64,000 bases of DNA from Betaproteobacteria bacterium (GTDB lineage Bacteria; Pseudomonadota; Gammaproteobacteria; Burkholderiales; Rhodocyclaceae): positions 62,001-126,000 of the forward strand of contig JAHRYW010000006.1 of NCBI GenBank assembly GCA_020621865.1, read 5' to 3'. Below, piece after piece: positions 29,643-40,512 of the stretch. The notes below the pieces were generated by a model that saw only the letters and a list, made by a program, of their open reading frames with translations, did no database searches and had not been told where the DNA came from. The translations under genes were made by a program, and so were the position numbers. Numbering within the stretch: the first letter of the stretch is position 1; each line of letters opens with the position of its first letter.

Positions 29643-30292
29643 GCGGCTACCCGTCCATGGTCAAGGCGCAGCACATTCGGGTGATAGCGTTCGATCCAGC
29701 TCTGATCGTGCGTCGCGACAACGACCGTCACACCGACGCGATGGAAGTCGGCAAAGATGTCGAGGATGGCGGTGCCGGATTCGGCATCGAGATTGCCGGT
29801 CGGTTCGTCGGCAATCAGGATGGTCGGCCGGTTGACCACGGCACGGGCGATCGCCAGCCGCTGTTGCTCGCCGCCGGAGAGGGCGATCGGGCGCGCCTTT
29901 TCGCGGGCGAGCAGGCCGACCTTGTCGAGCGCCGCCTGGGCCCGGCGAATCGCCTCGCGGCGCGGCAAACCGGCGATTTCCAGCGGCAGCAGCACGTTAT
30001 CCAGGGCATTGCGGTCGAACAGCAGCTTCTGGTCCTGGAAAACCAGGCCGAAATGCCGGCGCACATGCGGAATGGCGTGGCGGCCGAGCGCCGCCAGGTT
30101 CTGGCCATTGACCACCAGGCTGCCGGAAGTCGGCCGCTCGATGGTCGAGATCAATTTGACCAGTGTCGTCTTGCCGGCGCCGGAATGACCGGTGATCAGC
30201 ACCATCTGACCAGCGTCGATACGGAAGCTGACATCCTTGACGGCCTCGAAGCCGCCCGGATAGCGCTTGGTCAGATTGCTGGCCTCGATCAT
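29639..30292 (-). CDS. ftsE: Cell division ATP-binding protein FtsE
   Basis: A 217-residue ABC ATPase. Walker A is GHSGAGKTT (about residues 35-43), the signature is LSGGEQQR, Walker B is ILIADEPTGNLD and the switch histidine lies in VVVATHDQ. It partners FtsX at the division site. I chose the ATG at 30292, which overlaps the ftsY stop by 4 nt; the longer frame reads into ftsY. Confidence 0.96.
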   Translation of the reverse strand: MIEASNLTKRYPGGFEAVKDVSFRIDAGQMVLITGHSGAGKTTLVKLISTIERPTSGSLVVNGQNLAALGRHAIPHVRRHFGLVFQDQKLLFDRNALDNVLLPLEIAGLPRREAIRRAQAALDKVGLLAREKARPIALSGGEQQRLAIARAVVNRPTILIADEPTGNLDAESGTAILDIFADFHRVGVTVVVATHDQSWIERYHPNVLRLDHGRVAA

Positions 30293-31269
30293 TGTTCGAA
30301 CATCGCGTCCACGAAGTCCCTGGCGACGAAGGGGCGCAGGTCGTCGATCTGCTCGCCGACGCCGATGAAGCGGATCGGCTTCGGGCACTGGCGGGCAATC
30401 GCCGTGACGACACCGCCCTTGGCCGTGCCGTCGAGCTTGGTCAGGACCAGGCCAGTCACGTTGATCGCCTTGTCGAAGGCCTTGACCTGCTGCAACGCGT
30501 TCTGACCGATGTTGGCGTCGAGCACCAGCAAGGTCTCGTGTGGGCCTTCCGGCTCGATTTTCTGGATCACCCGGCGGACCTTGGCGATTTCTTCCATCAG
30601 GTGCAGCTGGGTCGGCAGGCGGCCGGCCGTGTCGGCCAGCACGATGTCGATGCCACGCGCCTTGGCGGCCGAGATGGCGTCGAAGACGACGGCCGCCGGA
30701 TCGCCGTTATCCTGAGCGATGACCGTAACGTTGTTGCGTTCTCCCCAGGCTTCCAGCTGTTCGCGGGCGGCGGCGCGGAAGGTGTCGCCGGCAGCCAGCA
30801 GCACGCTCTTGCCCTGGGTCTGGAAATAATGGGCCAGCTTGCCGATCGAAGTCGTCTTGCCGGCGCCATTGACCCCGGCGATCATGATCACGTAGGGCTT
30901 GTGGGTCGAGACATCGAGCGGCTGCTGAAGCGGCTGCAGGGTTTCGAGCAAGGCGTCGTGCAGCGCCTGCTGGATCGCCGCCGGCGTATCGAGCTTGTCG
31001 CGCTTGGCCGCCTTCTTCAGCTCGTCGAGCAGATGGGTGGTCGCCTCGATGCCGCAGTCGCTGGTCAGCAACAGGGTTTCCAGCTCTTCGAGCAGTTCGT
31101 CGTCGACCTTGCCGCGCGAGAAGATGGATTTGAGCTTGCCGCCCCACTGGGCGCGGGTCTTGGCCAGGCCCTTGAACAGGCGCTCACGCCAGGACGGGGC
31201 GGCTGCGGTTTCGGCCGGCTTTTCGACGGCCTTCTTCTCGGCACTGGATTTCTTCAGGAAACTGAACAT
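30289..31269 (-). CDS. ftsY: Signal recognition particle receptor FtsY
   Basis: A 326-residue GTPase that docks SRP-ribosome complexes at the membrane. The short charged N-terminal region (about 1-40) is reduced compared with E. coli. The N domain is followed by the G domain with GVNGAGKTTSIGKLA (G1), DTAGRLPT (G3), TKLDGTAKGG (G4) and the GVGEQIDDLRPF closing motif. It is first in the ftsY-ftsE-ftsX operon, the standard order. It is divergent from the M16 peptidase genes, with 120 bp between. Confidence 0.96.
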   Translation of the reverse strand: MFSFLKKSSAEKKAVEKPAETAAAPSWRERLFKGLAKTRAQWGGKLKSIFSRGKVDDELLEELETLLLTSDCGIEATTHLLDELKKAAKRDKLDTPAAIQQALHDALLETLQPLQQPLDVSTHKPYVIMIAGVNGAGKTTSIGKLAHYFQTQGKSVLLAAGDTFRAAAREQLEAWGERNNVTVIAQDNGDPAAVVFDAISAAKARGIDIVLADTAGRLPTQLHLMEEIAKVRRVIQKIEPEGPHETLLVLDANIGQNALQQVKAFDKAINVTGLVLTKLDGTAKGGVVTAIARQCPKPIRFIGVGEQIDDLRPFVARDFVDAMFEQ

Positions 31270-31389
31270 GGGAAAATGGGTCTCAAGCGGGTCACAAGCC
31301 TTGCTGACAGGCGGGCGGCAAGCCGTTAAGATGCCGTCCGGTTCGATGCAAAATCAGCCCCGAATTCTAGCAGAAAGCCCTGTCTCCCC

Positions 31390-32748
31390 ATGCGCCTCAA
31401 ATACCTGTCCGCCGTTTTGCTCGCTGCCGGGCTGTCGACTGCCGCCTTGGCCAATCCCTACGAAACCACGCTGGCCAACGGCCTGCGCATCATCGTCAAG
31501 GAAGATCGCCGGGCGCCGACCGCCGTCCAGATGGTCTGGTACCGGATCGGCAGCACCGACGAAGTCGACGGCGCCTCCGGTGTCGCCCACGTGCTCGAAC
31601 ACATGATGTTCAAGGGCACGCCGAACGTCGGCCCCGGCGAGTTCAACAAGCGCGTCGCCGCCGCTGGCGGACGCGACAACGCCTTCACCAGCCGCGACTA
31701 CACGGCCTACTTCCAGCAGGTGCCGAAGGAAAAGCTGGACGACGTGATGCAGCTCGAAGCCGATCGCATGCGTCACCTGACCGTCGATGCCAAGGAATTT
31801 GCCCAGGAGATCAAGGTCGTCATGGAAGAACGCCGCATGCGCACCGACGACAACCCGCAGGCCAAGCTGTTCGAACAGATGAATGCGGTCGCTTTCCAGG
31901 CCCACCCCTATCGCCGGCCGATCATCGGCTGGATGAACGACCTCGAAACGATGACCGCGGCCGATGCCAAGGCCTGGTACCACACCTGGTACGTGCCCAA
32001 CAACGCCTACGTGGTGATCACCGGCGACGTCGACCACAAGGCCGTCTTCGCGCTGGCCGAAAAATACTACGGGCCGCTCGAAGGGCGCGCCCTGCCGGCC
32101 CGCAAGCAGCAGATCGAACCGGCGCAGGAAGGCACGCGCCGGGTCAACGTCAAGGCGCCGGCCGAGCTGCCGGTACTGATCATGGGCTACAAGGCGCCGA
32201 TCCTGCGCGACATCGACCAGGACAGCGATCCCTACGCACTGCAGATGCTGGCCGCCATCCTCGACGGCCACGATGCGGCCCGCTTCAACAAGAAGCTGGT
32301 GCGCGAGGACAAGGTCGCGCTGTCGGCCGGCATCGACTACGACAACACGGCGCGCGGCCCGGGCATGCTCTACCTGCACGGCACGCCCTCGGAAGGGAAA
32401 ACCGTCGCCGACCTCGAAGCCGCGCTGCGCGCCGAGATCGCCCGCGTCCAGCAGGAAGGCGTCAGCGCCGCCGAACTGAAGCGGGCCAAGGCCCAGTTGC
32501 TGGCCAGCGAGACCTACAAGCTCGACTCGATGTTCGGCCAGGCGATGGAAATCGGCCAGATCGAAGCAGTCGGCCTGCCCTACCAGAAGCTCGACCGGAT
32601 GCTGGAAAAGCTGCAAAAGGTCAGCGCCGCAGAGGTCCAGGCCGTTGCCAAAAAGTATTTCAACGACGATGCGCTGACCATCGGCGTCCTCGAACCGCAG
32701 CCGCTCGACGGCAAGCCGCGGCGCGCCGCCGCCCCCGGCCGCCACTGA
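31390..32748 (+). CDS. M16 zinc metalloprotease, catalytic subunit, periplasmic
   Basis: A 452-residue pitrilysin-type protease. A Sec signal (MRLKYLSAVLLAAGLSTAALA) precedes the domain. The inverted zinc motif HVLEH (His67, Glu70, His71) is present, with the distal glutamate at 146/147 in EIKVVMEERRM, so this subunit should be active. It is the first gene of a pair with the inactive M16 homologue at 33163. Such active/inactive pairs form a two-chain clamshell like mitochondrial processing peptidase. A small membrane protein gene is inserted between them. Confidence 0.92.
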   Translation: MRLKYLSAVLLAAGLSTAALANPYETTLANGLRIIVKEDRRAPTAVQMVWYRIGSTDEVDGASGVAHVLEHMMFKGTPNVGPGEFNKRVAAAGGRDNAFTSRDYTAYFQQVPKEKLDDVMQLEADRMRHLTVDAKEFAQEIKVVMEERRMRTDDNPQAKLFEQMNAVAFQAHPYRRPIIGWMNDLETMTAADAKAWYHTWYVPNNAYVVITGDVDHKAVFALAEKYYGPLEGRALPARKQQIEPAQEGTRRVNVKAPAELPVLIMGYKAPILRDIDQDSDPYALQMLAAILDGHDAARFNKKLVREDKVALSAGIDYDNTARGPGMLYLHGTPSEGKTVADLEAALRAEIARVQQEGVSAAELKRAKAQLLASETYKLDSMFGQAMEIGQIEAVGLPYQKLDRMLEKLQKVSAAEVQAVAKKYFNDDALTIGVLEPQPLDGKPRRAAAPGRH

Positions 32749-32758
32749 GATCGCCGCC

Positions 32759-33166
32759 ATGCCCATGCCGTGGAAGACCATCCTCAGCAACGTGCCGTGG
32801 AGCGACGTGATCGGCAAGGCGCCGATCATCGCCGACGGCGCCAGGAAGCTGTGGAAAAACATCGGCCGCAAGGCGGACGATGGCAGCGCGACCGACTCGT
32901 CCGGCGATCTCATGGCCGCTGACGACGCCGACTTTTCCGGCCGGCTAGCGGCACTGGAAGCAGCCCAGCGCGAACTGCGCAGCCAGTTGCTCGCCTCCGG
33001 CGAACTGATCCAGGCGCTGGGCGAACAGAACGCCCAGCTCGTCGCGCAACTCGATGCCCAGCGCCGCCTCGTCCGCCGCCAGTCCTGGGCCCTCGCGGCC
33101 ACCGCCGTCGCCGCCGGCCTGGCACTGATCGCCTGGCTACCCCGCCTTTCGGAGTTTTTGGCATGA
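32759..33166 (+). CDS. Small tail-anchored coiled-coil protein between the M16 genes
   Basis: A 135-residue protein with an N-terminal soluble part, a heptad-like stretch rich in Leu/Gln/Glu (about residues 60-105) and one C-terminal membrane helix (about 108-128), so the body should face the cytosol. It begins 10 nt after the protease gene and its stop overlaps the next start (ATGA), so it belongs to the operon. I do not recognise the family. A membrane tether or assembly factor is possible but not shown. Confidence 0.75.
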   Translation: MPMPWKTILSNVPWSDVIGKAPIIADGARKLWKNIGRKADDGSATDSSGDLMAADDADFSGRLAALEAAQRELRSQLLASGELIQALGEQNAQLVAQLDAQRRLVRRQSWALAATAVAAGLALIAWLPRLSEFLA

Positions 33167-33188
33167 AAAGACTATTGACCGTAGCATT
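33155..33188 (+). repeat. GACCGTAGCATT repeat, copy 7, in the signal peptide of the second M16 gene
   Basis: The exact core at 33177-33188 encodes residues 5-9 (LTVAF) of the signal peptide. The arm TTTTTGGC precedes it, partly overlapping the start codon region. Confidence 0.85.
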
Positions 33189-34448
33189 TGCCCTGTTTTT
33201 CGCCCATGGCGCCGTCGCCGGCGTCAAGATCGAGCACTGGGTATCGCCATCCGGCGCCCGCGTCTATTTCGTCGAAAGCCGCGTCCTGCCGATGCTCGAC
33301 ATCCAGGTCGACTTCGCCGCCGGTTCGATGTTCGACCCGCAGGGCAAATCCGGGCTCGCCGCGCTGACTCGCGCCACACTCGACAACGGGGCCGGCAAGC
33401 TGGATGAAACAGCGATTGCCGAGCAACTCGCCGACATCGGCGCCAACCTCGGCGGCGGTGCCGACACCGACCGCGCCAGCGTCGCCCTGCGCACCCTGTC
33501 AGCCAAGGACAAGCGGGAACCGGCGCTGACCATCCTGAACACCGTGCTGCACCAGCCGCTGTTCGACGCGGCCATTTTCGAACGCGAAAAAGCCCGCACC
33601 ATCGCCGGCCTCAAGGAAGCGATGACCCGCCCCGACAGCATCGCCGGCAAGGCCTTCTGGGCCGCCATGTACCCGGAACACCCCTACGGCCGGCAAGCCA
33701 CGCCGGAGAGCGTCGCCGCGCTGAATCGCGACGATCTCGCCGCCTTCCATGCCCGCTACTACAACGCCGCCAACGCCAGCATCACGCTGGTCGGCGACCT
33801 GTCGCGCCAGGACGCCGAGAAGATCGCCGAGTCGATCGCCGCCGGCCTGCCCAAGGGAACACCAGCAACGCTGCCGGCCGCCCCCGAACTGGCTGCCGGT
33901 AGCTCCATCGCGCTCGCCCACCCAGCCAGCCAGGCGCACGTCTATATCGGCCTGCCGGCCATCGAGCGCGGCAATCCGGACTTCTTCCCGCTGCTCGTCG
34001 GCAACTACACGCTGGGCGGCGGCGGCTTCGTCTCGCGGCTGATGAAGGAAGTCCGCGACCAGCGCGGCTACGCCTACAGCGTTTACAGCTACTTCGCCCC
34101 GATGCGGCAGACCGGCCCCTTCCAGATCGGCCTGCAGACCAAGCGTTCGCAGGCCAAGGACGCGATCAAGGTGACGCGCGACGTGCTCGCCGGCTTCCTC
34201 AAGGACGGCCCGAGCGACGAGGAACTGGCCGCCGCCAAGGCCAACCTGACCGGCAGCTTCCCGCTGCGCCTGGACAGCAACAAGAAGATCCTCGACAACG
34301 TCGCCAACATCGGCTTCTTCGGCCTGCCGCTCGACTACCTCGACCAGTACCAGGCCCGGGTGCAGGCGGTCACGGCCGAGGAGATCAAGGCGGCCTTCGC
34401 CCGCCGCGTCGTCCCCGAGAAACTGATCACCGTCACGGTGGCGGCGGA

Positions 34449-34452
<4 letters not shown>
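33163..34452 (+). CDS. M16 protease-like protein, non-catalytic partner, periplasmic
   Basis: A 429-residue M16-family protein with a Sec signal (about residues 1-19, ending HGAVAG). The zinc motif is absent (GLAALTRATLDNG where HxxEH should be), while the substrate-binding Arg-Tyr segment RDQRGYAYSVYSYF is kept. This is the pattern of the inactive half of two-subunit M16 proteases. The start overlaps the small membrane protein gene, and the 3' end overlaps the TTG start of rsmD. The first residues of the signal peptide are encoded by a copy of the dispersed repeat. Confidence 0.9.
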
Positions 34453-35760
<1,308 letters not shown>

Positions 35761-35780
35761 GTTTTACGTAGCCCAATAAA

Positions 35781-35807
35781 AAAACCCGCGGACGCCGCGG
35801 GTTTTTT
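35781..35807 (+). terminator. Intrinsic terminator after the ferredoxin gene (bidirectional form)
   Basis: AAAACCCGCGG and CCGCGGGTTTT pair with a three-base loop. T residues follow on the plus strand and A residues precede, so it can stop transcription from both sides, including the convergent dynamin-like gene. Confidence 0.92.
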
Positions 35808-35810
35808 ATT

Positions 35811-35842
35811 TTTGGCCTTTTTTTGCGGCCGACCGTAGCATT
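35811..35842 (+). repeat. GACCGTAGCATT repeat, copy 8
   Basis: The exact core is at 35831-35842, preceded by TTTGGCC, a T7 run and GCGGCC. It lies directly after the ferredoxin terminator, in the gap between convergent genes. Confidence 0.92.
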
Positions 35843-35850
35843 TGTCCCGC

Positions 35851-37800
35851 TCAGGCCGCTTCCAGCTGCTTCGGGTCGAGCGGCAACAGCATGTCCTGGA
35901 CGCGGCCGATGATTTCTTCCAGCGCATCGATCTGCGCCAGCAGGCTCTTCTCGACGCCATCCAGTTCGGCGATGCGGTCTTCCAGCGTATCGGTCGCCTG
36001 GTGGATGCGCTTGATGCTCTCCAGGCGACGCTTCAGCTGGATCTGGTGTTCGCGGACCTGGGTTTCCATCGGCGCCATGATCGCCCGCAGCCAGATTTCG
36101 GCATCGCGGTTGGCATGTTCGAAAGCCTTGCGCACCTGGACCGCCACCTCCTCGAAGAACTTCTGGGTGATGTTCTTCTTGTCATGGGTCAGCAGGCTGA
36201 CCATGGTGTTCAGATGGTCGTCGCACCACGCCTGCAGGCGATCGAGTTCCTTTTCGTAGCGGAGCAGCGAGAAGGTCGTCGGCGAACCCAGCTTGAGGCC
36301 GTGTTCGACGGCAAAACGCTTGTAGACCGCCTCCATCATGGCCAGGATCTCGGTGATTTCACCGCCCGACTTGGACAAGGCCTCGCGCGACTTGGCAAAG
36401 AAGTTGGCCATCGCATCCGACAGCGTCTTCGAGAAGGCCGCTTCGAGCATCGCGGCGCGGGTCTCATGCGTCAGCTGGCGCAGCACGTCCAGGCCGAGGT
36501 GGCCGAACAGGTTGTTGGTCAGCGTCGAGAACACGCTGCGCACGGCGTAGTAGCGCTGCAGGCCGGATTCGAACTCGTCCTTCTCGGCGCGCACCTTGCC
36601 CATCATGTATTCGACAACGCCCTTGTTTTTGCCGCGCAACTCGGTCAGTTCGGTCAATTGCTCGCGCAGGCCGACCAGGCGCGAATCGAGCAGGCCACGA
36701 ATGCGCCGGCTGACATCGCCGAACTCGCTTTCGGTGCCTTCGCAGACAATCTCGCGCTTGGCCGGAATCAGCTCGCGGGAAAGCGCCATTTCGAGCTGCG
36801 GCAAGCGGCTCTTTTCGAGCAGCGCGGTATCACCGTTGATCTTGGCGACCAGGCCCTTCTGGGCCGACACCGGGAAAACCTGGCTGGCCGGCAACTCCAG
36901 GATATTGGCGCTGGTTTCGACCTGCTTGAGGATTTCGGCATCGATTTCCTCGGCCGATTTCAACTCGTCCCACTGGCCGTCGATCTTGTTCAGCACGACC
37001 ATGCGGCCGCGCCGCGCCATGCCGCCGCCGCAAATATGTTCGCGCCAGATCGCCATGTCGGACTGCGTGACGCCGGTGTCGGCGGCCAGAATGAATAGCA
37101 CGGCGTGAGCGTTGGGGAGCAGCGACAGGGTCAGTTCCGGCTCGGCGCCGATGGCGTTGAGGCCCGGCGTATCGAGGACGACCAGCCCCTGCTTGAGCAG
37201 CGGATGCGGGAAATTGATCATTGCGTGGCGCCAGCGCGGCACCTCGACCAGCCCGTCCTCGCCGACGCTGTACAGCTCGATCTGCCCTTCGCCGACCTCG
37301 AAGCCGAGGCGACCCGCCTCCTCCGGAGTCACCCGGGTCGTCTCGCTGACGTGGCGCAGGGCGTACTGCATGGCATCCGGCGATTCGGTATCGAGCCCGA
37401 CCTTGGTCCATTCGTCGGGGAAACGCTTGTATTCGCTGATACTGGAGTTGGTAGCGCGCGTCTGAATCGGCAACAGCTCGATGCAGGGCTGCTTGTTGCC
37501 GTCGAACAACAGTTCGGTCGGGCACATCGTCGTCCGGCCGGCCGACGAGGGCAGCATCCGGTTGCCGTAATCGGCAAAGAAGATGGCATTGATCAGTTCG
37601 GACTTGCCGCGCGAAAACTCGGCAACGAAGGCGACATTCAGACGATCCTCGCGCAAGCGCTCGAGCAATTGCGTCAGGCGCATGTCGCTCTGGGCGTCGG
37701 AGAGTTCGTTCTGACTCAGCCAGCTTTGCAGCTCGCCAATATAAGTGGCGAGACGGGACCGCCAGGCGGTGTAGGCAGCGAATTGGTTGGCCAGCGACAT
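35851..37800 (-). CDS. Dynamin-like GTPase
   Basis: 649 residues. The GTPase domain is in the first half: the P-loop is AEFSRGKSELINAIF (about residues 60-74), switch I includes RTTMCPTELLF, G3 is VVLDTPGLNA and G4 is VVLNKIDGQ. The remaining ~350 residues are helical and rich in Leu/Glu/Arg, ending in a coiled coil (about 590-640), as in the stalk of bacterial dynamin-like proteins that remodel or guard membranes. No clear membrane helix is present, although a short hydrophobic patch may act as a paddle. I chose the ATG at 37800, since the upstream extension relies on TTG. It is a single gene, not the tandem dynamin pair common elsewhere. Function unproven. Confidence 0.85.
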   Translation of the reverse strand: MSLANQFAAYTAWRSRLATYIGELQSWLSQNELSDAQSDMRLTQLLERLREDRLNVAFVAEFSRGKSELINAIFFADYGNRMLPSSAGRTTMCPTELLFDGNKQPCIELLPIQTRATNSSISEYKRFPDEWTKVGLDTESPDAMQYALRHVSETTRVTPEEAGRLGFEVGEGQIELYSVGEDGLVEVPRWRHAMINFPHPLLKQGLVVLDTPGLNAIGAEPELTLSLLPNAHAVLFILAADTGVTQSDMAIWREHICGGGMARRGRMVVLNKIDGQWDELKSAEEIDAEILKQVETSANILELPASQVFPVSAQKGLVAKINGDTALLEKSRLPQLEMALSRELIPAKREIVCEGTESEFGDVSRRIRGLLDSRLVGLREQLTELTELRGKNKGVVEYMMGKVRAEKDEFESGLQRYYAVRSVFSTLTNNLFGHLGLDVLRQLTHETRAAMLEAAFSKTLSDAMANFFAKSREALSKSGGEITEILAMMEAVYKRFAVEHGLKLGSPTTFSLLRYEKELDRLQAWCDDHLNTMVSLLTHDKKNITQKFFEEVAVQVRKAFEHANRDAEIWLRAIMAPMETQVREHQIQLKRRLESIKRIHQATDTLEDRIAELDGVEKSLLAQIDALEEIIGRVQDMLLPLDPKQLEAA

Positions 37801-37866
37801 GAGAATATTCCCGGATGCTATCGGAAATTTCAATTTAGCATAAAAACAGGGGCTTGCAGATAGTTA

Positions 37867-38700
37867 TTAATGCTGGCAGCCAACACAGTAATAGGTGCTG
37901 CGGCCAGCCTGCCGAATCTGCCGGACAATCCCGCCGCAGCGCAGGCATGGCAGACCGGCCCGATCATAGACCCCGGCCTGGATCTGGAAGCAGCCGGCAC
38001 CGCCATCGCTATGCACGTAGTCGCGAATGCTGCTGCCGCCGGCCGCAATCGCGTCCGACAGCGTTTCGCGGATGGCCGGCACCAGCATCTCATAACGGGC
38101 CCGACTGATCCGGTTGGCTGCTCGCAGTGGCGAAATACCGGCACGGAACAGGCTTTCCGAGGCGTAAATGTTGCCGATGCCGACGACCAGATGGCTATCC
38201 ATCAGCGTCGGCTTGATCGGCCCACCGCGCCGGGCAATCGCCTCGTACAGCCAGTCGGCCGTAAATACATCGGACAGCGGCTCGACCCCTTGCGAGGCCA
38301 GCAAGGGATGCTGCCCGGCCTGATCCGGCGGTCCGGGCTGCCAAAGGACGACACCGAAGCGGCGCGGATCGGCCAGGCGCAGGGTCTGAGTCGCCAACAC
38401 CAGGTCAAAATGGTCATGTTTGGCCGGTGGCAGATCGGGCGGCACAAAGCGCAGGTTGCCCGACATCCCGAGATGGATGATCAAACTGCCCTCAACGCCC
38501 GGTCGCTCGCAATCGATCAACAGATACTTGCCACGCCGGCGGACCTCGACGATCCGGCAGCCCGGGAGCAGTTCGCGCAGCGCCGGTGGAATCTCGTGAC
38601 GCAACTTCGGGGCCCGGATGACCACCCCGTCAATCACCGCACCGACCAGTTCCGGCGCCAGTCCACGGCGACATACTTCCACTTCCGGCAATTCCGGCAT
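37867..38700 (-). CDS. mutM: Formamidopyrimidine-DNA glycosylase MutM (Fpg)
   Basis: A 277-residue bifunctional glycosylase/AP-lyase that removes 8-oxoguanine. It starts MPELPEVEV, with Pro2 as the catalytic residue after Met removal and Glu3 conserved. It has the family's LGMSG turn, DPRRFG, GIGNIYASE, and the C-terminal zinc finger CLRCGGIVRQIRQAGRSTYYC with a final Cys. GGAGG precedes the ATG. It is divergent from the TPR gene. The Nudix-MutT fusion at 14007 covers the nucleotide pool for the same lesion. Confidence 0.96.
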   Translation of the reverse strand: MPELPEVEVCRRGLAPELVGAVIDGVVIRAPKLRHEIPPALRELLPGCRIVEVRRRGKYLLIDCERPGVEGSLIIHLGMSGNLRFVPPDLPPAKHDHFDLVLATQTLRLADPRRFGVVLWQPGPPDQAGQHPLLASQGVEPLSDVFTADWLYEAIARRGGPIKPTLMDSHLVVGIGNIYASESLFRAGISPLRAANRISRARYEMLVPAIRETLSDAIAAGGSSIRDYVHSDGGAGCFQIQAGVYDRAGLPCLRCGGIVRQIRQAGRSTYYCVGCQH

Positions 38701-38799
38701 TGCTTGTTCCTCCGACCAAACCCAAATAACATCGCAAACTTATTGGATTTTATGCGCTCCTAAGAGCAAGCTCGCGCATATCTAGACTGAAAGCCGTCC

Positions 38800-40512
38800 A
38801 TGCAACTGAAGCTCATCGCTGCCGCCCTCTCGTTCGCCCTCGGTCTGACCCTTGGCGGCCCCGTCCTGGCTGCCGGCGACCCGCCGGCCCGCCCGATCGC
38901 CAAGCGGCTGGTGCAAGCCTCGTCCGAGGACTTGCTGGCACGTACCGTATTCCAGGTGCTGATTGGCGAATTCGCCCTGCGCCGCGGCGACCCCAAGCTG
39001 AGTTCCGACGCCTGGGCCGACCTGGCCCAGCGCACGCGCGACCCGAAAGTCATTGCCCGGGCGACCGAAATTGCCGGCGGCACCCGCCAGTACGAGCGCG
39101 CCCTGGAACTGACCAGGCTCTGGCTGGAAGTCGAACCCGACTCGACCAAAGCCAAGCAAACGCAGTCCTCGCTGCTGATCCTGTCCAATCGCCTCGACGA
39201 ACTGGCGCCGCAATTGACTGCCCTGCTCGAACAGGACAAGCCCAACCTCGGCACCAACCTGATGCAGCTCAACCGCATGCTGAACAAGCACGGCGACAAG
39301 ACTGCCGTGCAGAAGCTGATCGACCGTGTGGCGACGCCCTACGAAAATCTTCCCGAGGCTCATTTCGCGATGGCCCAGGCAGCGGCCAACGCTGGCGACA
39401 ACCTGCGCGCCCTGAATGAAACCGAAAAATCGCTGCAACTGCGGCCGGACTGGGAAATCGCCGCCGTCGCCCGCGCCCAGTTGCAGGCACAGCAATCGGC
39501 GAACACCGCCATCGACAGCCTGACCGAATTCGTCGGCCGCAACCCCGGCGCCCATGATGCGCGCCTGGCCCTGGCCCGTCTGCTGATCAGCGAAAAACGC
39601 TACGACGAATCGCGCAAGCAATTCGACCAGCTGATCAAGAACACCCCGGACAATCCCGAAGTCATGTACCCGGTCGCCATGCTCGCCCTGCAACAGGGCG
39701 ACACCGTGACCGGGCGCGCCCAGCTTGAGCGGCTGCTGACTTCCGATTATCCGGACAAGAGCAACATTCACTTCTTCCTCGGCCAACTCGACCAGGAAGA
39801 CAAAAAGCCGGACAGCGCCCTCGAACATTTCCGCCAGGTCACCGCCGGCCCGCAATTCATCGCCGCCCGCTCGCGCGCCGCCCTGATCATGATGCAACAG
39901 GGCAAGCTCGATGCCGCCCGCGAACTGCTCCACAACACCCAGAGCGGCACGCCGGCCGAACGCGTCCAGCTGACCCTGGCCGAATCGCAATTGCTGCGCG
40001 ACGCCGGCCGACACAACGATGCCTACATCGTGCTCGACAGCGCCCTGAGCACACAGCCCGATTCGACCGAACTGATCTACGAAGCGGCCCTGACCGCCGA
40101 ACGCATTGGCAAGCCGGAACTGCTCGAAAGCCACATCAAGCACCTGCTCGCCATCAAGCCCGACCACGCGCACGCCCTTAACGCCCTCGGCTATTCGCTG
40201 GCCGAACGCAACGTCCGGTTGACCGAAGCCCACGACCTGATCGCCAAGGCGCTGAGCCTCGCCCCGGAAGACCCCTTCATCATGGACAGCATGGGCTGGG
40301 TACTCTATCGCCAGGGCAAGCTGGCCGAGGCGCTGCGCACGCTGGAAGCCGCCTACAAGATCAAGGCCGATCCGGAAATCGCCGCCCATCTCGGCGAAGT
40401 ACTGTGGGCCATGAACCGCAAGGATGAGGCCCGCGGCATCCTGAAGGAAGCCGCCAAGACCAATCCGGACAACGAAGTTCTCGCCGGCACCCTGAAGAAA
40501 CTCCTGCCTTGA
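38800..40512 (+). CDS. Periplasmic TPR-repeat protein
   Basis: A 570-residue protein with a Sec signal peptide (MQLKLIAAALSFALGLTLGGPVLA) and about ten or more tetratricopeptide-like helix pairs filling the rest. The clearest are LNALGYSLAERNVRLTEAHDLIAKALSLAPEDP and its neighbours near residues 455-530. This protein sits before lolB in many betaproteobacteria. It is a scaffold of unknown role, probably in envelope assembly. It ends in a TTG overlap with lolB, so the two are cotranslated. Confidence 0.88.
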   Translation: MQLKLIAAALSFALGLTLGGPVLAAGDPPARPIAKRLVQASSEDLLARTVFQVLIGEFALRRGDPKLSSDAWADLAQRTRDPKVIARATEIAGGTRQYERALELTRLWLEVEPDSTKAKQTQSSLLILSNRLDELAPQLTALLEQDKPNLGTNLMQLNRMLNKHGDKTAVQKLIDRVATPYENLPEAHFAMAQAAANAGDNLRALNETEKSLQLRPDWEIAAVARAQLQAQQSANTAIDSLTEFVGRNPGAHDARLALARLLISEKRYDESRKQFDQLIKNTPDNPEVMYPVAMLALQQGDTVTGRAQLERLLTSDYPDKSNIHFFLGQLDQEDKKPDSALEHFRQVTAGPQFIAARSRAALIMMQQGKLDAARELLHNTQSGTPAERVQLTLAESQLLRDAGRHNDAYIVLDSALSTQPDSTELIYEAALTAERIGKPELLESHIKHLLAIKPDHAHALNALGYSLAERNVRLTEAHDLIAKALSLAPEDPFIMDSMGWVLYRQGKLAEALRTLEAAYKIKADPEIAAHLGEVLWAMNRKDEARGILKEAAKTNPDNEVLAGTLKKLLP

